From Phenylobacterium sp. (lineage in GTDB: Bacteria; Pseudomonadota; Alphaproteobacteria; Caulobacterales; Caulobacteraceae): a stretch of 33,826 bases of DNA. Shown here one piece after another: positions 23,588 through 30,542 of this stretch (the stretch's first letter is position 1; every line of letters starts with the position of its first letter). Location of the stretch: the NCBI RefSeq assembly GCF_030646615.1, contig NZ_JAUSLG010000022.1, positions 1 to 33,826 on the forward strand, written 5' to 3'. Made by a program: the position numbers and the translations under genes. The notes under the pieces were generated by a model. It saw only the letters and a program-made list of their open reading frames with translations. It did not search any database and was not told the origin of the DNA.

Positions 23588-23710
23588 TTACGGGGCGTCC
23601 ACAGCCACCGGCGTCTGCGGCGGTGGAGCCGGATCGGCCGGCGTCTGGTTGCAGCCGGCCGCCAGCACCGCGAGGAGGGCCACAGCCAGGCCCGGCTTGA
23701 ACATTCTCAT
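23588..23710 (-). CDS. Small lipoprotein, 40 residues
   Basis: A short reading frame encodes a 40-residue lipoprotein: a basic start MRMFKPG, a hydrophobic stretch LAVALLAVLAAGC with a textbook lipobox (LAAGC, Cys20), then a short Pro/Ala-rich tail beginning NQTPADPAPPP. The ATG at 23710 has GGGGTG 4 bases upstream; a second ATG lies at 23704. The mature lipid-anchored peptide would be ~21 residues. No family is recognised; it lacks the GLKGPLY start of LptM-type lipoproteins. It is convergent with the HAD gene, 13 bp apart. Lipoprotein processing by LspA (28376) would apply. The lipobox and codon pattern make a chance frame unlikely. Confidence 0.7.
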   Translation of the reverse strand: MRMFKPGLAVALLAVLAAGCNQTPADPAPPPQTPVAVDAP

Positions 23711-23771
23711 CGGTCACCCCATTGGAAGTCTGACTGCGCCATATTCGGCGCCGATCGGGGCTCGCGTCCAC

Positions 23772-23802
23772 CGCAAGCGCCTTCGCTTTGCGGGGGCTTG
23801 CG
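23772..23802 (+). other. Competing inverted repeats in the MaoC gene leader
   Basis: CGCAAGCG (23772-23779) can fold with CGCTTTGCG just downstream (8 bp with one bulged T, 4-base loop) or its first seven bases can pair with GCTTGCG (23796-23802). The element ends 29 bp before the TTG start of the MaoC gene. Confidence 0.25.
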
Positions 23803-23831
23803 TCTATGCAGGCCCAAAAGGGAGCGTTTCG

Positions 23832-24254
23832 TTGCCGGAACTATTCTTCGAGGACCTCAGCCTGGACCAGAGCGCACAGATCGCCCGCACCGTCAGCGCC
23901 GCTGATGTGGAGGCCTTCGCCGCCGTGTCGGGCGACGACAATCCCCTGCACCTGAATGAGGCCTATGCCGCGACCACGCCGTTCAAGCGGCGCATCGCCC
24001 ATGGGATGCTGGCCGGCGCCTATATCTCGGCGGTGCTGGGTTCGCGCCTGCCGGGGCCTGGCTCGGTCTATGTGTCCCAGAACCTGCGGTTTCGCCGGCC
24101 CGTGGGCCTCGGCGACGAGGTGACCACCACCGTCACCGTCCGCGCCCTGGACGCCCGGCGCGGCCAGGTGACCCTGGCCACCGTCTGCACCGTGGCCGGC
24201 AAGACCGTGGTCGATGGCGAGGCCGTGGTCCTCCTGCCCAAGCGGGAGGCCTGA
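23832..24254 (+). CDS. MaoC-like (R)-specific enoyl-CoA hydratase
   Basis: A 140-residue single-hotdog MaoC/PhaJ-type protein. The hydratase motif is SGDDNPLHLNEAYA, with the catalytic Asp and His in D-x4-H spacing, followed by RIAHGMLAGAYISAVLG. The substrate is expected to be a trans-2-enoyl-CoA hydrated to the (R)-3-hydroxyacyl-CoA, which can feed polyhydroxyalkanoate or fatty-acid pathways. It is too short to be the double-hotdog mesaconyl-CoA hydratase. A TTG start at 23832 is chosen because GGGAG lies 7 bases upstream and the protein starts as usual (PELFFEDLSLDQ); no ATG or GTG fits. It is followed at 1 bp by ribF. Confidence 0.85.
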   Translation: MPELFFEDLSLDQSAQIARTVSAADVEAFAAVSGDDNPLHLNEAYAATTPFKRRIAHGMLAGAYISAVLGSRLPGPGSVYVSQNLRFRRPVGLGDEVTTTVTVRALDARRGQVTLATVCTVAGKTVVDGEAVVLLPKREA

Positions 24255-24255
24255 C

Positions 24256-25191
24256 ATGCGCGTGATCAAGGGATGGAAGGGCCTGATGGCCCGCGACCGC
24301 GGCGCCTCCATCGCGCTCGGTAATTTCGACGGGGTCCATCGCGGCCACCAGCAGGTGATCGCCCTGGCCGCCAAGGCCGCCCACGAGACGGGCGCGCCCC
24401 TGGGCGTCATCAGCTTCGATCCGCACCCGCGGCAGATCTTTGCGCCCAATGCGCCGGCATTTCGCCTGATGCGGCCGGGCCAGCAGGCCCGCGCCCTTGA
24501 GGGGCTGGGGGTGGACCTGTTCTACATCCTCCCCTTCGATCCGGAGATGGCCAGCCTGACCGACCGCGACTTCGCCCAGCAGGTCCTGCACGAGGGCTTG
24601 GGGGTGGCGCATGTGGCGGTGGGCTTCGACATCTCCTTCGGCAAGGGCCGGACAGGGAGCCCCGCGACCATGAAGGACTATGGGCAGGAATTCGGCTTCG
24701 GGGTGTCGGTCGCCGGCGCCGTGGCCGATGACAGCGGCGAGAAATACTCCTCCACCGCCGTGCGCGACGCCCTGCGGGACGGCCATCCGGAAGCCGCCGC
24801 CGCCATACTTGGCCGCCCCTTCGCCATCGAGGGCGTGGTCCAGCGGGGCCGCCAGCTGGGGCGCGAACTGGGCTTCCCCACCGCCAATGTGCAGGTGGAC
24901 GACTATGTGCAGCCGCGGTTTGGCGTCTACGCCACCCGCACCCGCCTGCCTGACGGCCGCGAGGTTCCCGGCGTGGCCAATATCGGCGTCAATCCCACGG
25001 TGGGCGAGGTGGCCCCGGTGCTTGAGGTGTGGCTGTTCGACTTCGACGAGGACATCTACGACCAGACCATCGAGACCGATCTGATCACCTTCCTGCGGCC
25101 GGAGCTGAAGTTCACCAGCCTCGAGGCCATGGTCGAACAGGTGATGCGCGACGCCGCCCAGGCCCGCCAGATCCTGATGCCGGACTTCTGA
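24256..25191 (+). CDS. ribF: Bifunctional riboflavin kinase / FAD synthetase
   Basis: A 311-residue RibF that makes FMN and FAD from riboflavin. The N-terminal adenylyltransferase domain has GNFDGVHRGHQ (22-32), SFDPHPRQIF and the ISFGKGRTGS and YSSTAVRDAL blocks. The C-terminal kinase domain starts near GRPFAIEGVVQRGRQLGRELGFPTANV with the PTAN motif and continues with GVYATR and ANIGVNPTVG to the end. The length is normal. The start has AGCGGGAGG at the right distance; the stop of the MaoC gene is 1 bp upstream. In many proteobacteria ribF precedes ileS and lspA, as here. Confidence 0.97.
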   Translation: MRVIKGWKGLMARDRGASIALGNFDGVHRGHQQVIALAAKAAHETGAPLGVISFDPHPRQIFAPNAPAFRLMRPGQQARALEGLGVDLFYILPFDPEMASLTDRDFAQQVLHEGLGVAHVAVGFDISFGKGRTGSPATMKDYGQEFGFGVSVAGAVADDSGEKYSSTAVRDALRDGHPEAAAAILGRPFAIEGVVQRGRQLGRELGFPTANVQVDDYVQPRFGVYATRTRLPDGREVPGVANIGVNPTVGEVAPVLEVWLFDFDEDIYDQTIETDLITFLRPELKFTSLEAMVEQVMRDAAQARQILMPDF

Positions 25192-25364
25192 GGCCGACCT
25201 AAAGGGCTCGCTCGCGCCGCAGCCGTCTGCTAGGACGCCCGGATGACGAGCGGCCGGAAATTCCTGCGAATTATGCGCCCGGCGTGACGCCGCCGGAGTG
25301 TTGATCCAGCGCGCGCCGAGACCTGTTCCGCCTTTCTCCGCTCCCGATTGGACGAAAAAACCCC

Positions 25365-28310
25365 ATGGCCGACGACGCTGAAAAGCGCACCAATTCCTCC
25401 GAACAGGCGGGGCGCGACTATCGCGACACCGTCTTTCTTCCCCAGACCGACTTCCCCATGCGCGCAGGCTTGCCGCAGAAGGAGCCGCAGATCCTGGCCC
25501 GGTGGGAGGAGATCGACCTCTACAACACCGCCCGCAAGACGCGCCAGGCGGCCGGCGCGCCGCTGTTTGTGCTGCATGACGGCCCGCCCTACGCCAATGG
25601 CGCCATCCATATCGGCCACGCCCTGCAGAAGACCCTGAAGGACTTCGTGGTCCGCTCGCGCTTCGCCATGGGCTACGATGTGGACTATGTGCCCGGCTGG
25701 GACTGCCACGGCCTGCCCATCGAGTGGAAGATCGAAGAAGAGCTGCGCGGCCAGGGCCGCCGCAAGGACGGGGTCTCCAAGGCCGAATTCCGCGAGAAAT
25801 GCCGCGCCTATGCCGGCCAGTGGATCGGCGTTCAGAAGGACGGCTTCAAGCGCCTGGGGGTCCTGGGCGACTGGGAGAACCGCTACGCCACCATGGACTA
25901 TGGCAGCGAGGCGGCCATCGTCGCGGAGTTCCACAAGTTCGTGGCCTCGGGCCAGCTCTATCGCGGCTCAAAGCCGGTGATGTGGAGCCCGGTGGAACGC
26001 ACCGCGCTCGCCGACGCCGAGGTCGAGTACCACGACCATGTCTCCCCCACGGTCTGGGTGAAGTTCCCGGTGACCCAAGGGTCCGACGCGGCCCGCGGCG
26101 CCAGCGTGGTCATCTGGACCACCACCCCCTGGACCATCCCCGCCAACCGGGCGATCGCCTACAACGAATCCATCGCCTATGGCGCCTATCTGGTCGAGGC
26201 GATGGAGACCGACCTGGCCTTCGAGCCCTGGGCCAGGCCCGGCGACCGGCTGATCCTCGCCGACAAGCTGGCCGAGGAGGTCTTCAAGGCCGCCAAGGTG
26301 GCCAAATGGCGCCGGGTCGAGACGATCGACTGCCAGGGTATGGTCTGCGAGCACCCCCTGGCCGCGCTGGACACCCACTACGCCTTCTCCGTGCCCCTGC
26401 TGGCCGGAGATCACGTGACCGAAGAGGCCGGCACGGGCTTTGTCCACACCGCGCCGGGCCATGGCGCCGACGACTATGTGGTCTGGCTGGCGCACGGCCA
26501 CCGGGAGATCCCGGAGACCGTGGACGCCGACGGCGCCTATTATCCGCACGTGGCCCTGTTCGGCGGCCTCAAGGTGCTGGAGACCGAGGGCAAGAAGGCC
26601 GGCAAGTTCGGCCCGGCCAACAACGCCGTCATCGACAAGCTGATCGAGGCCGGCGGCCTGCTGGCTCGCGGGCGGCTGGAGCATTCCTATCCGCACTCCT
26701 GGCGCTCCAAGGCGCCGGTGATCTTCCGCAACACGCCGCAGTGGTTCATCCGCATGGACGAGCCCCTGGACACGCCGCAGCACGGGGGCCGCACCCTGCG
26801 CGAGACCGCCCTGGAGGCCATCGAGGCCACCGCCTTCTATCCCGAGGCCGGGCGCAACCGCATCCGCACCATGGTCGAGAGCCGGCCGGACTGGCTGATC
26901 AGCCGCCAGCGCGCCTGGGGCGCGCCGCTGGCCATGTTCGTCGACAAGGAGACGAACCAGCCCCTGCACGATCCCGACGTGGACGCCCGCATCATCGAGG
27001 CCATCGCCGCCGAGGGCGCCGACGCCTGGTTCACCCGGCCGGTCACCGACTTCCTCGGCGCCCACGATCCGGAGCGCTACGAGAAGGTCGAGGACATCCT
27101 GGATGTCTGGTTCGACTCTGGCTCGACCCACGCCTTCACCCTGGAGGGCCGCGAGAACACCCGCTGGCCAGCCGACCTCTATCTGGAGGGCTCCGACCAG
27201 CACCGCGGCTGGTTCCAGTCCTCGCTTCTGGAGAGCTCCGGCACCAGGGGCCGCGCGCCCTATAACGGCGTCCTCACCCATGGCTTCACCATGGATGAGA
27301 ACGGCGAGAAGATGTCCAAGTCCAAGGGCAACACCGTCGATCCGCACCAGATCATCAGGGAATCCGGGGCCGAGATCATCCGGCTCTGGGCAGCCATGGT
27401 CGACTATTCCGAGGACCAGCGGATCGGCAAGACGATCCTGGCCACCACGTCGGACGCCTATCGCAAGCTGCGCAACACCCTGCGCTACATACTGGGCGCC
27501 CTGGCCGGCTATTCGGACCAGGAGGCCGTGGCTCTGGAGGACATGCCGCCCCTGGAGCGCTACATCCTCCATCGCCTGCAGGTGCTGGATGGCGAGGTGC
27601 GCGACGCCTATGCCGCCTACGCCTTCCAGGACGTGATCCGGCCGCTGATAGCCTTTTGCCAGGAGGACCTGTCGGCCCTGTTCTTCGACGTCCGCCGCGA
27701 CGCCCTCTATTGCGACCAGCCCTCGGCCCTGCGCCGCCGGGCCGCCCGCACGGTGATGGACGCAGCCTTCGAGCGCCTGACCGTCTGGCTGGCGCCGCTG
27801 ATGCCCTTCACCACCGAGGAGGCCTGGACGATGCGCTTCCCCGAGGCCGGGTCCAACGCCCTGCGGGTGTTCCCCGAGACGCCGACGGCCTGGGCCAATC
27901 CCGGCGAGGCCGCCCGCTGGGCCAAGGTCCAGGCGGTCACCGCCGTGGTCACAGGGGCGCTGGAAGTGGAACGCCGGGAAAAGCGCCTGGGGGCCGCCCT
28001 TGAGGCCGCCCCGGTGGTGCATATCAACGATCCCGATCTGCTGGCCGCCTTCGACGGGCTCGATCCGGCCGAGGTGTTCCGCACCAGCCAGGCGACGCTC
28101 AGCGCTGGCGAGGGCCCGGCCCAGGCCTTCCGCCTGGCTGAGACGCCGGCCGTGGCGGTGGAGCCGCTGCGGGCGCAGGGCCAGAAATGCGCCCGCTCCT
28201 GGCGCATCCTGCCGGAGGTGGGCAGCGATCGGCGCTACCCCGACCTATCCTTGCGCGACGCCGAGGCGGTGGCGGCCTGGGACGCCGCCCAGGGCGGGGC
28301 TGGCGCGTGA
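25365..28310 (+). CDS. ileS: Isoleucyl-tRNA synthetase
   Basis: A 981-residue class Ia synthetase charging tRNA-Ile. The HIGH motif (82-85) is in GAIHIGHALQKT and KMSKS (649-653) in GEKMSKSKGN. The CP1 editing domain lies between (WTTTPWTIPANRAI, GTGFVHTAPGHG, with the conserved editing Asp in ADDY). The C-terminal zinc-binding region of the E. coli enzyme is degenerate: it keeps KCARSW but lacks the other cysteines. The 173-bp gap to ribF holds no gene; it has a possible -10 (GCTAGGAC at ~25230) and no T-box-like sequence that I can see. The ribosome-binding site is weak. lspA follows 65 bp later. Confidence 0.98.
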   Translation: MADDAEKRTNSSEQAGRDYRDTVFLPQTDFPMRAGLPQKEPQILARWEEIDLYNTARKTRQAAGAPLFVLHDGPPYANGAIHIGHALQKTLKDFVVRSRFAMGYDVDYVPGWDCHGLPIEWKIEEELRGQGRRKDGVSKAEFREKCRAYAGQWIGVQKDGFKRLGVLGDWENRYATMDYGSEAAIVAEFHKFVASGQLYRGSKPVMWSPVERTALADAEVEYHDHVSPTVWVKFPVTQGSDAARGASVVIWTTTPWTIPANRAIAYNESIAYGAYLVEAMETDLAFEPWARPGDRLILADKLAEEVFKAAKVAKWRRVETIDCQGMVCEHPLAALDTHYAFSVPLLAGDHVTEEAGTGFVHTAPGHGADDYVVWLAHGHREIPETVDADGAYYPHVALFGGLKVLETEGKKAGKFGPANNAVIDKLIEAGGLLARGRLEHSYPHSWRSKAPVIFRNTPQWFIRMDEPLDTPQHGGRTLRETALEAIEATAFYPEAGRNRIRTMVESRPDWLISRQRAWGAPLAMFVDKETNQPLHDPDVDARIIEAIAAEGADAWFTRPVTDFLGAHDPERYEKVEDILDVWFDSGSTHAFTLEGRENTRWPADLYLEGSDQHRGWFQSSLLESSGTRGRAPYNGVLTHGFTMDENGEKMSKSKGNTVDPHQIIRESGAEIIRLWAAMVDYSEDQRIGKTILATTSDAYRKLRNTLRYILGALAGYSDQEAVALEDMPPLERYILHRLQVLDGEVRDAYAAYAFQDVIRPLIAFCQEDLSALFFDVRRDALYCDQPSALRRRAARTVMDAAFERLTVWLAPLMPFTTEEAWTMRFPEAGSNALRVFPETPTAWANPGEAARWAKVQAVTAVVTGALEVERREKRLGAALEAAPVVHINDPDLLAAFDGLDPAEVFRTSQATLSAGEGPAQAFRLAETPAVAVEPLRAQGQKCARSWRILPEVGSDRRYPDLSLRDAEAVAAWDAAQGGAGA

Positions 28311-28375
28311 GCGTCCAAGACCGCATAAAGCCCGGCCATGGCGCTGGGCCAATTTGCTGATCGGAGGCGGGTCTC

Positions 28376-28873
28376 GTGAAACTGGCCAATCGCCACGGCT
28401 GGACCGCCTATGGGCTGGCCCTGGCCATCATCATCCTCGACCAGCTGTCCAAGCACTGGATCCTGTTCGTCTATGACCTGCCCTCGCGCGTCAGCGAACA
28501 GGCGGGGGGCCCCTTTTATCTGACCATGGTCTGGAACCAGGGGGTCAGCTTTGGCCTGCTGCGCGCCGACCAGGACCTGGGGCGCTGGCTGCTGGTCGGG
28601 TTCTCCGTGGTGGTGGCCATCGTCCTGGCCTTCTGGGCCCGGCGGGCCGACCGGGGCCTGATGGGCGCGGCGCTCGGCCTGGTCATGGGCGGGGCGATCG
28701 GCAACGCCATCGACCGGGCGCGGTTCGGGGCGGTGGTGGATTTCATCGACGTGTCGCGGCTCTACTTCCCCTGGGTGTTCAACATCGCCGACGCGGCCAT
28801 CACCATCGGGGTGGCCCTTCTGCTGCTCGACAGCCTGCGGCGGGACGCCAAACCCCTGGGCGCGAAGCCCTAA
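28376..28873 (+). CDS. lspA: Lipoprotein signal peptidase (signal peptidase II)
   Basis: A 165-residue inner-membrane aspartic protease that cleaves prolipoproteins before the lipidated cysteine. Four transmembrane segments are visible (~11-31, 70-88, 95-112, 132-152). Conserved blocks are LDQLSKHWI, VWNQGVSFGLL, GNAIDRARFGAVVDFID (Asp122 catalytic) and FPWVFNIADAAI (Asp139 catalytic). The GTG start at 28376 has a perfect GGAGG 8 bases upstream. The gene next downstream codes for a lipoprotein. Confidence 0.97.
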   Translation: MKLANRHGWTAYGLALAIIILDQLSKHWILFVYDLPSRVSEQAGGPFYLTMVWNQGVSFGLLRADQDLGRWLLVGFSVVVAIVLAFWARRADRGLMGAALGLVMGGAIGNAIDRARFGAVVDFIDVSRLYFPWVFNIADAAITIGVALLLLDSLRRDAKPLGAKP

Positions 28874-28878
28874 GGAGA

Positions 28879-28908
28879 TTGGCGCCAGCCCCCTGTTTGC
28901 GCTAATGC
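28879..28908 (+). promoter_or_regulatory. Possible promoter for the DUF3035 lipoprotein gene
   Basis: TTGGCGC (28879-28885), a 15-bp spacer and GCTAATGC (28901-28908) resemble the Caulobacter housekeeping consensus (TTGaCgS, 10-14 bp, GCtANAWC), with 5-6 matches in each box and a spacer one base long. It begins 5 bp after the lspA stop. Confidence 0.35.
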
Positions 28909-28950
28909 AATGGACTTTCCGGCCGGGGGCGGCCCTAGGAGCGTTTCGTC

Positions 28951-29499
28951 ATGACCCTCAACCGCGTGATTTTCGCCGGCGCCCTGGTCGCCGCGGTCGG
29001 TCTGGCCGGCTGCAGCTCCACCCGTTCGGCGCTCGGCATGACCAAGGTGACCCCGGACGAGTTCCGCGTCGTCACCAAGGCCCCCCTTGTGGTGCCGCCC
29101 GACTATGCCCTGCGCCCGCCGGCGCCCGGCGAGCCGCAGCCCCAGGAACTTCGTCCCGAGAGCGCCGCCCGTGCGGCCCTGACGGGCGAGCGTGAAGGCC
29201 TCAACCGCAGCCCGGCTGAACAGGCCCTGGTGGCCAAGGCCGGCGTGGCCGGCGCTGACCCGCTGATCCGTTATGTGGTGGACGATGAGTTCGGCGGCAT
29301 CGCCCACAAGGAAGAGAGCTTCGCCAATCGCGTGATGTTCTGGCGCGGCGATGCGGCCCCGTCCGCGCCTGCGGGCGAAGACCTGTCGGGTCCCATCGAT
29401 CCGGCCGCCGAGCAGGCGCGCATCGACGCCCTCACCGGCGGCGGCCAGGTGGTCATCCGTCGCGAGGCCAACAGCCGGATCAAGCTGCCCGGCCTCTAG
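28951..29499 (+). CDS. DUF3035 outer-membrane lipoprotein (BamF-like)
   Basis: A 182-residue lipoprotein: signal sequence with lipobox LAGC (Cys21), then the short conserved segment MTKVTPDEFRVVTKAPLVVPPDYALRPP and a low-complexity Ala/Pro/Glu-rich region, a second conserved block DPLIRYVVDDEFGGIAHKEESFANRVMFW and an Arg-rich end. This is the DUF3035 pattern. From memory, the Caulobacter BAM-complex subunit BamF is of this type and its N-terminal motif resembles BamC, but I cannot confirm the equivalence here. Ribosome-binding site TAGGAG. It lies 77 bp after lspA. Confidence 0.8.
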   Translation: MTLNRVIFAGALVAAVGLAGCSSTRSALGMTKVTPDEFRVVTKAPLVVPPDYALRPPAPGEPQPQELRPESAARAALTGEREGLNRSPAEQALVAKAGVAGADPLIRYVVDDEFGGIAHKEESFANRVMFWRGDAAPSAPAGEDLSGPIDPAAEQARIDALTGGGQVVIRREANSRIKLPGL

Positions 29500-29502
29500 G
29501 GG

Positions 29503-30456
29503 TTAGTCCTCAGCCGGGGTGCGGATCTCGTAGCCCAGCGCGCCCAGCCGATCGAGCACGCCCCCCTGCGCCAGCAGGGGGCGCAGCTGCACCACCGCGA
29601 TGCTGTGGCCCGGCTGGCGCAGCGCGCTGACGATGGCCTGGGTCTGGTCGGCCTTCAGGCGCGCATCCAGCTCAGCCGCCCCCGGCGCGGCGGCGACACA
29701 CCGCTCATAGCTCCGCTCGCCCCCCAGGGCCTCGCGCACCCGACCCCAGGCCCAGGCCCGGGCGGCGGCCTGGGCGGAACCCGGGCCCGCCTCCACCGCC
29801 GCCAGGGCTTCGAGCACGCAGGCCCGCTGGGCCGCCGCCGGCGTCCGCACCACCGCGGCCAGCAGCGGGGCGGCGTCATAGGTCTTGGCCTCCACGCGAA
29901 TCCCCCGCGCCGCCGCCATCCGGCCGATGGTCTTGGCCGGGTCGGCGGCCGTCAGGCTGGCGGCGTCGCGATAGTCGCTGACCAGCAGCAGGGCCGCGGC
30001 CATGCCGTTGCGGGTCTTGTAGCGGCCGGCGTCCTGCCCGGCCTTGGCGCGGGCGGCCACGAACCGCGCCCGCAGCTCGGGATCGAGCGTCTCCTCATAG
30101 GGCGTCCCGGACCGCAGGCGCATCAGGCTGATCACCGCGCCGGGCACGGTCAGCAGGTTCACGCTGGCATTGTTGAAGGGCAGGATGACGCGGTTGGCGC
30201 CCTCCAGCCGTCGCTCCAGGACCGAGGGGTCCCAGCCGGAGCCCTTGGGGATCACCGAGGGCACGCCCATCACATAGACGGTGGAATCGCCATCCGAGAC
30301 CCGCCACCAGGCCGGCCCGATCTCTCGCGCCGTGACCACCAACTCCTCGACCAGCACGGCGTCGGGGTCCTGGGGCAGGGCCGAGGGAGCCTGCGCCGCC
30401 GCCGTCAGGGGCGAGGCCAGCAGCAGCAGGCCCAGAAGGGCGACGGTCAGGCGCAT
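29503..30456 (-). CDS. TraB/GumN-family-like protein lacking GxxH motifs
   Basis: A 317-residue secreted or periplasmic protein with a signal peptide (~1-22, LTAAAQA). After a short linker it reads PAWWRVSDGDSTVYVMGVPSVIPKG, alignable with the usual TraB/GumN start (W-x-V-x-D-x-D-x-x-(I/V)-Y-(L/V)-x-G-T-x-H-x-L-P-x-G), but GTxH is GVPS. The C-terminal counterpart (usually G-x-G-H-L) is VVQLRPL before GGVLDRLGALGYEI. A Cys pair (RACVLEAL and YERCVAAA) may form a disulfide. Metal-dependent activity proposed for this fold is therefore unlikely. The start at 30456 has AGGAAAGAG upstream; an in-frame ATG at 30471 lies within that site. It is convergent with the DUF3035 gene (3-bp gap). Confidence 0.72.
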   Translation of the reverse strand: MRLTVALLGLLLLASPLTAAAQAPSALPQDPDAVLVEELVVTAREIGPAWWRVSDGDSTVYVMGVPSVIPKGSGWDPSVLERRLEGANRVILPFNNASVNLLTVPGAVISLMRLRSGTPYEETLDPELRARFVAARAKAGQDAGRYKTRNGMAAALLLVSDYRDAASLTAADPAKTIGRMAAARGIRVEAKTYDAAPLLAAVVRTPAAAQRACVLEALAAVEAGPGSAQAAARAWAWGRVREALGGERSYERCVAAAPGAAELDARLKADQTQAIVSALRQPGHSIAVVQLRPLLAQGGVLDRLGALGYEIRTPAED

Positions 30457-30504
30457 GATCTCTTTCCTCATCCTTCAATAAAGGAGGGGCCGCCCCCGCA
30501 GCCT

Positions 30505-30519
30505 GAATCGTCCTATATT
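30505..30519 (+). promoter_or_regulatory. Possible mutL promoter with GANTC site
   Basis: A -10-like TATATT (30514-30519) lies 24 bp before the mutL ATG with no good -35. GAATC (30505-30509), a CcrM methylation site, sits 4 bp upstream of the -10. GcrA-dependent promoters in Caulobacter have GANTC in this area. Confidence 0.4.
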
Positions 30520-30542
30520 GCCTTTTGCACCCAGGCTCGAAC

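Noticed and set aside
25192..25364. T-box or other riboswitch before ileS
   Set aside because: No T-box sequence, specifier-loop layout or terminator/antiterminator pair is visible, and T-boxes are rare in this phylum.
25968..28022. A 684-codon minus-strand open frame inside ileS
   Set aside because: The plus strand encodes a full IleRS with HIGH and KMSKS motifs; the antisense translation is Gly/Ala/Leu/Val-rich without domains.
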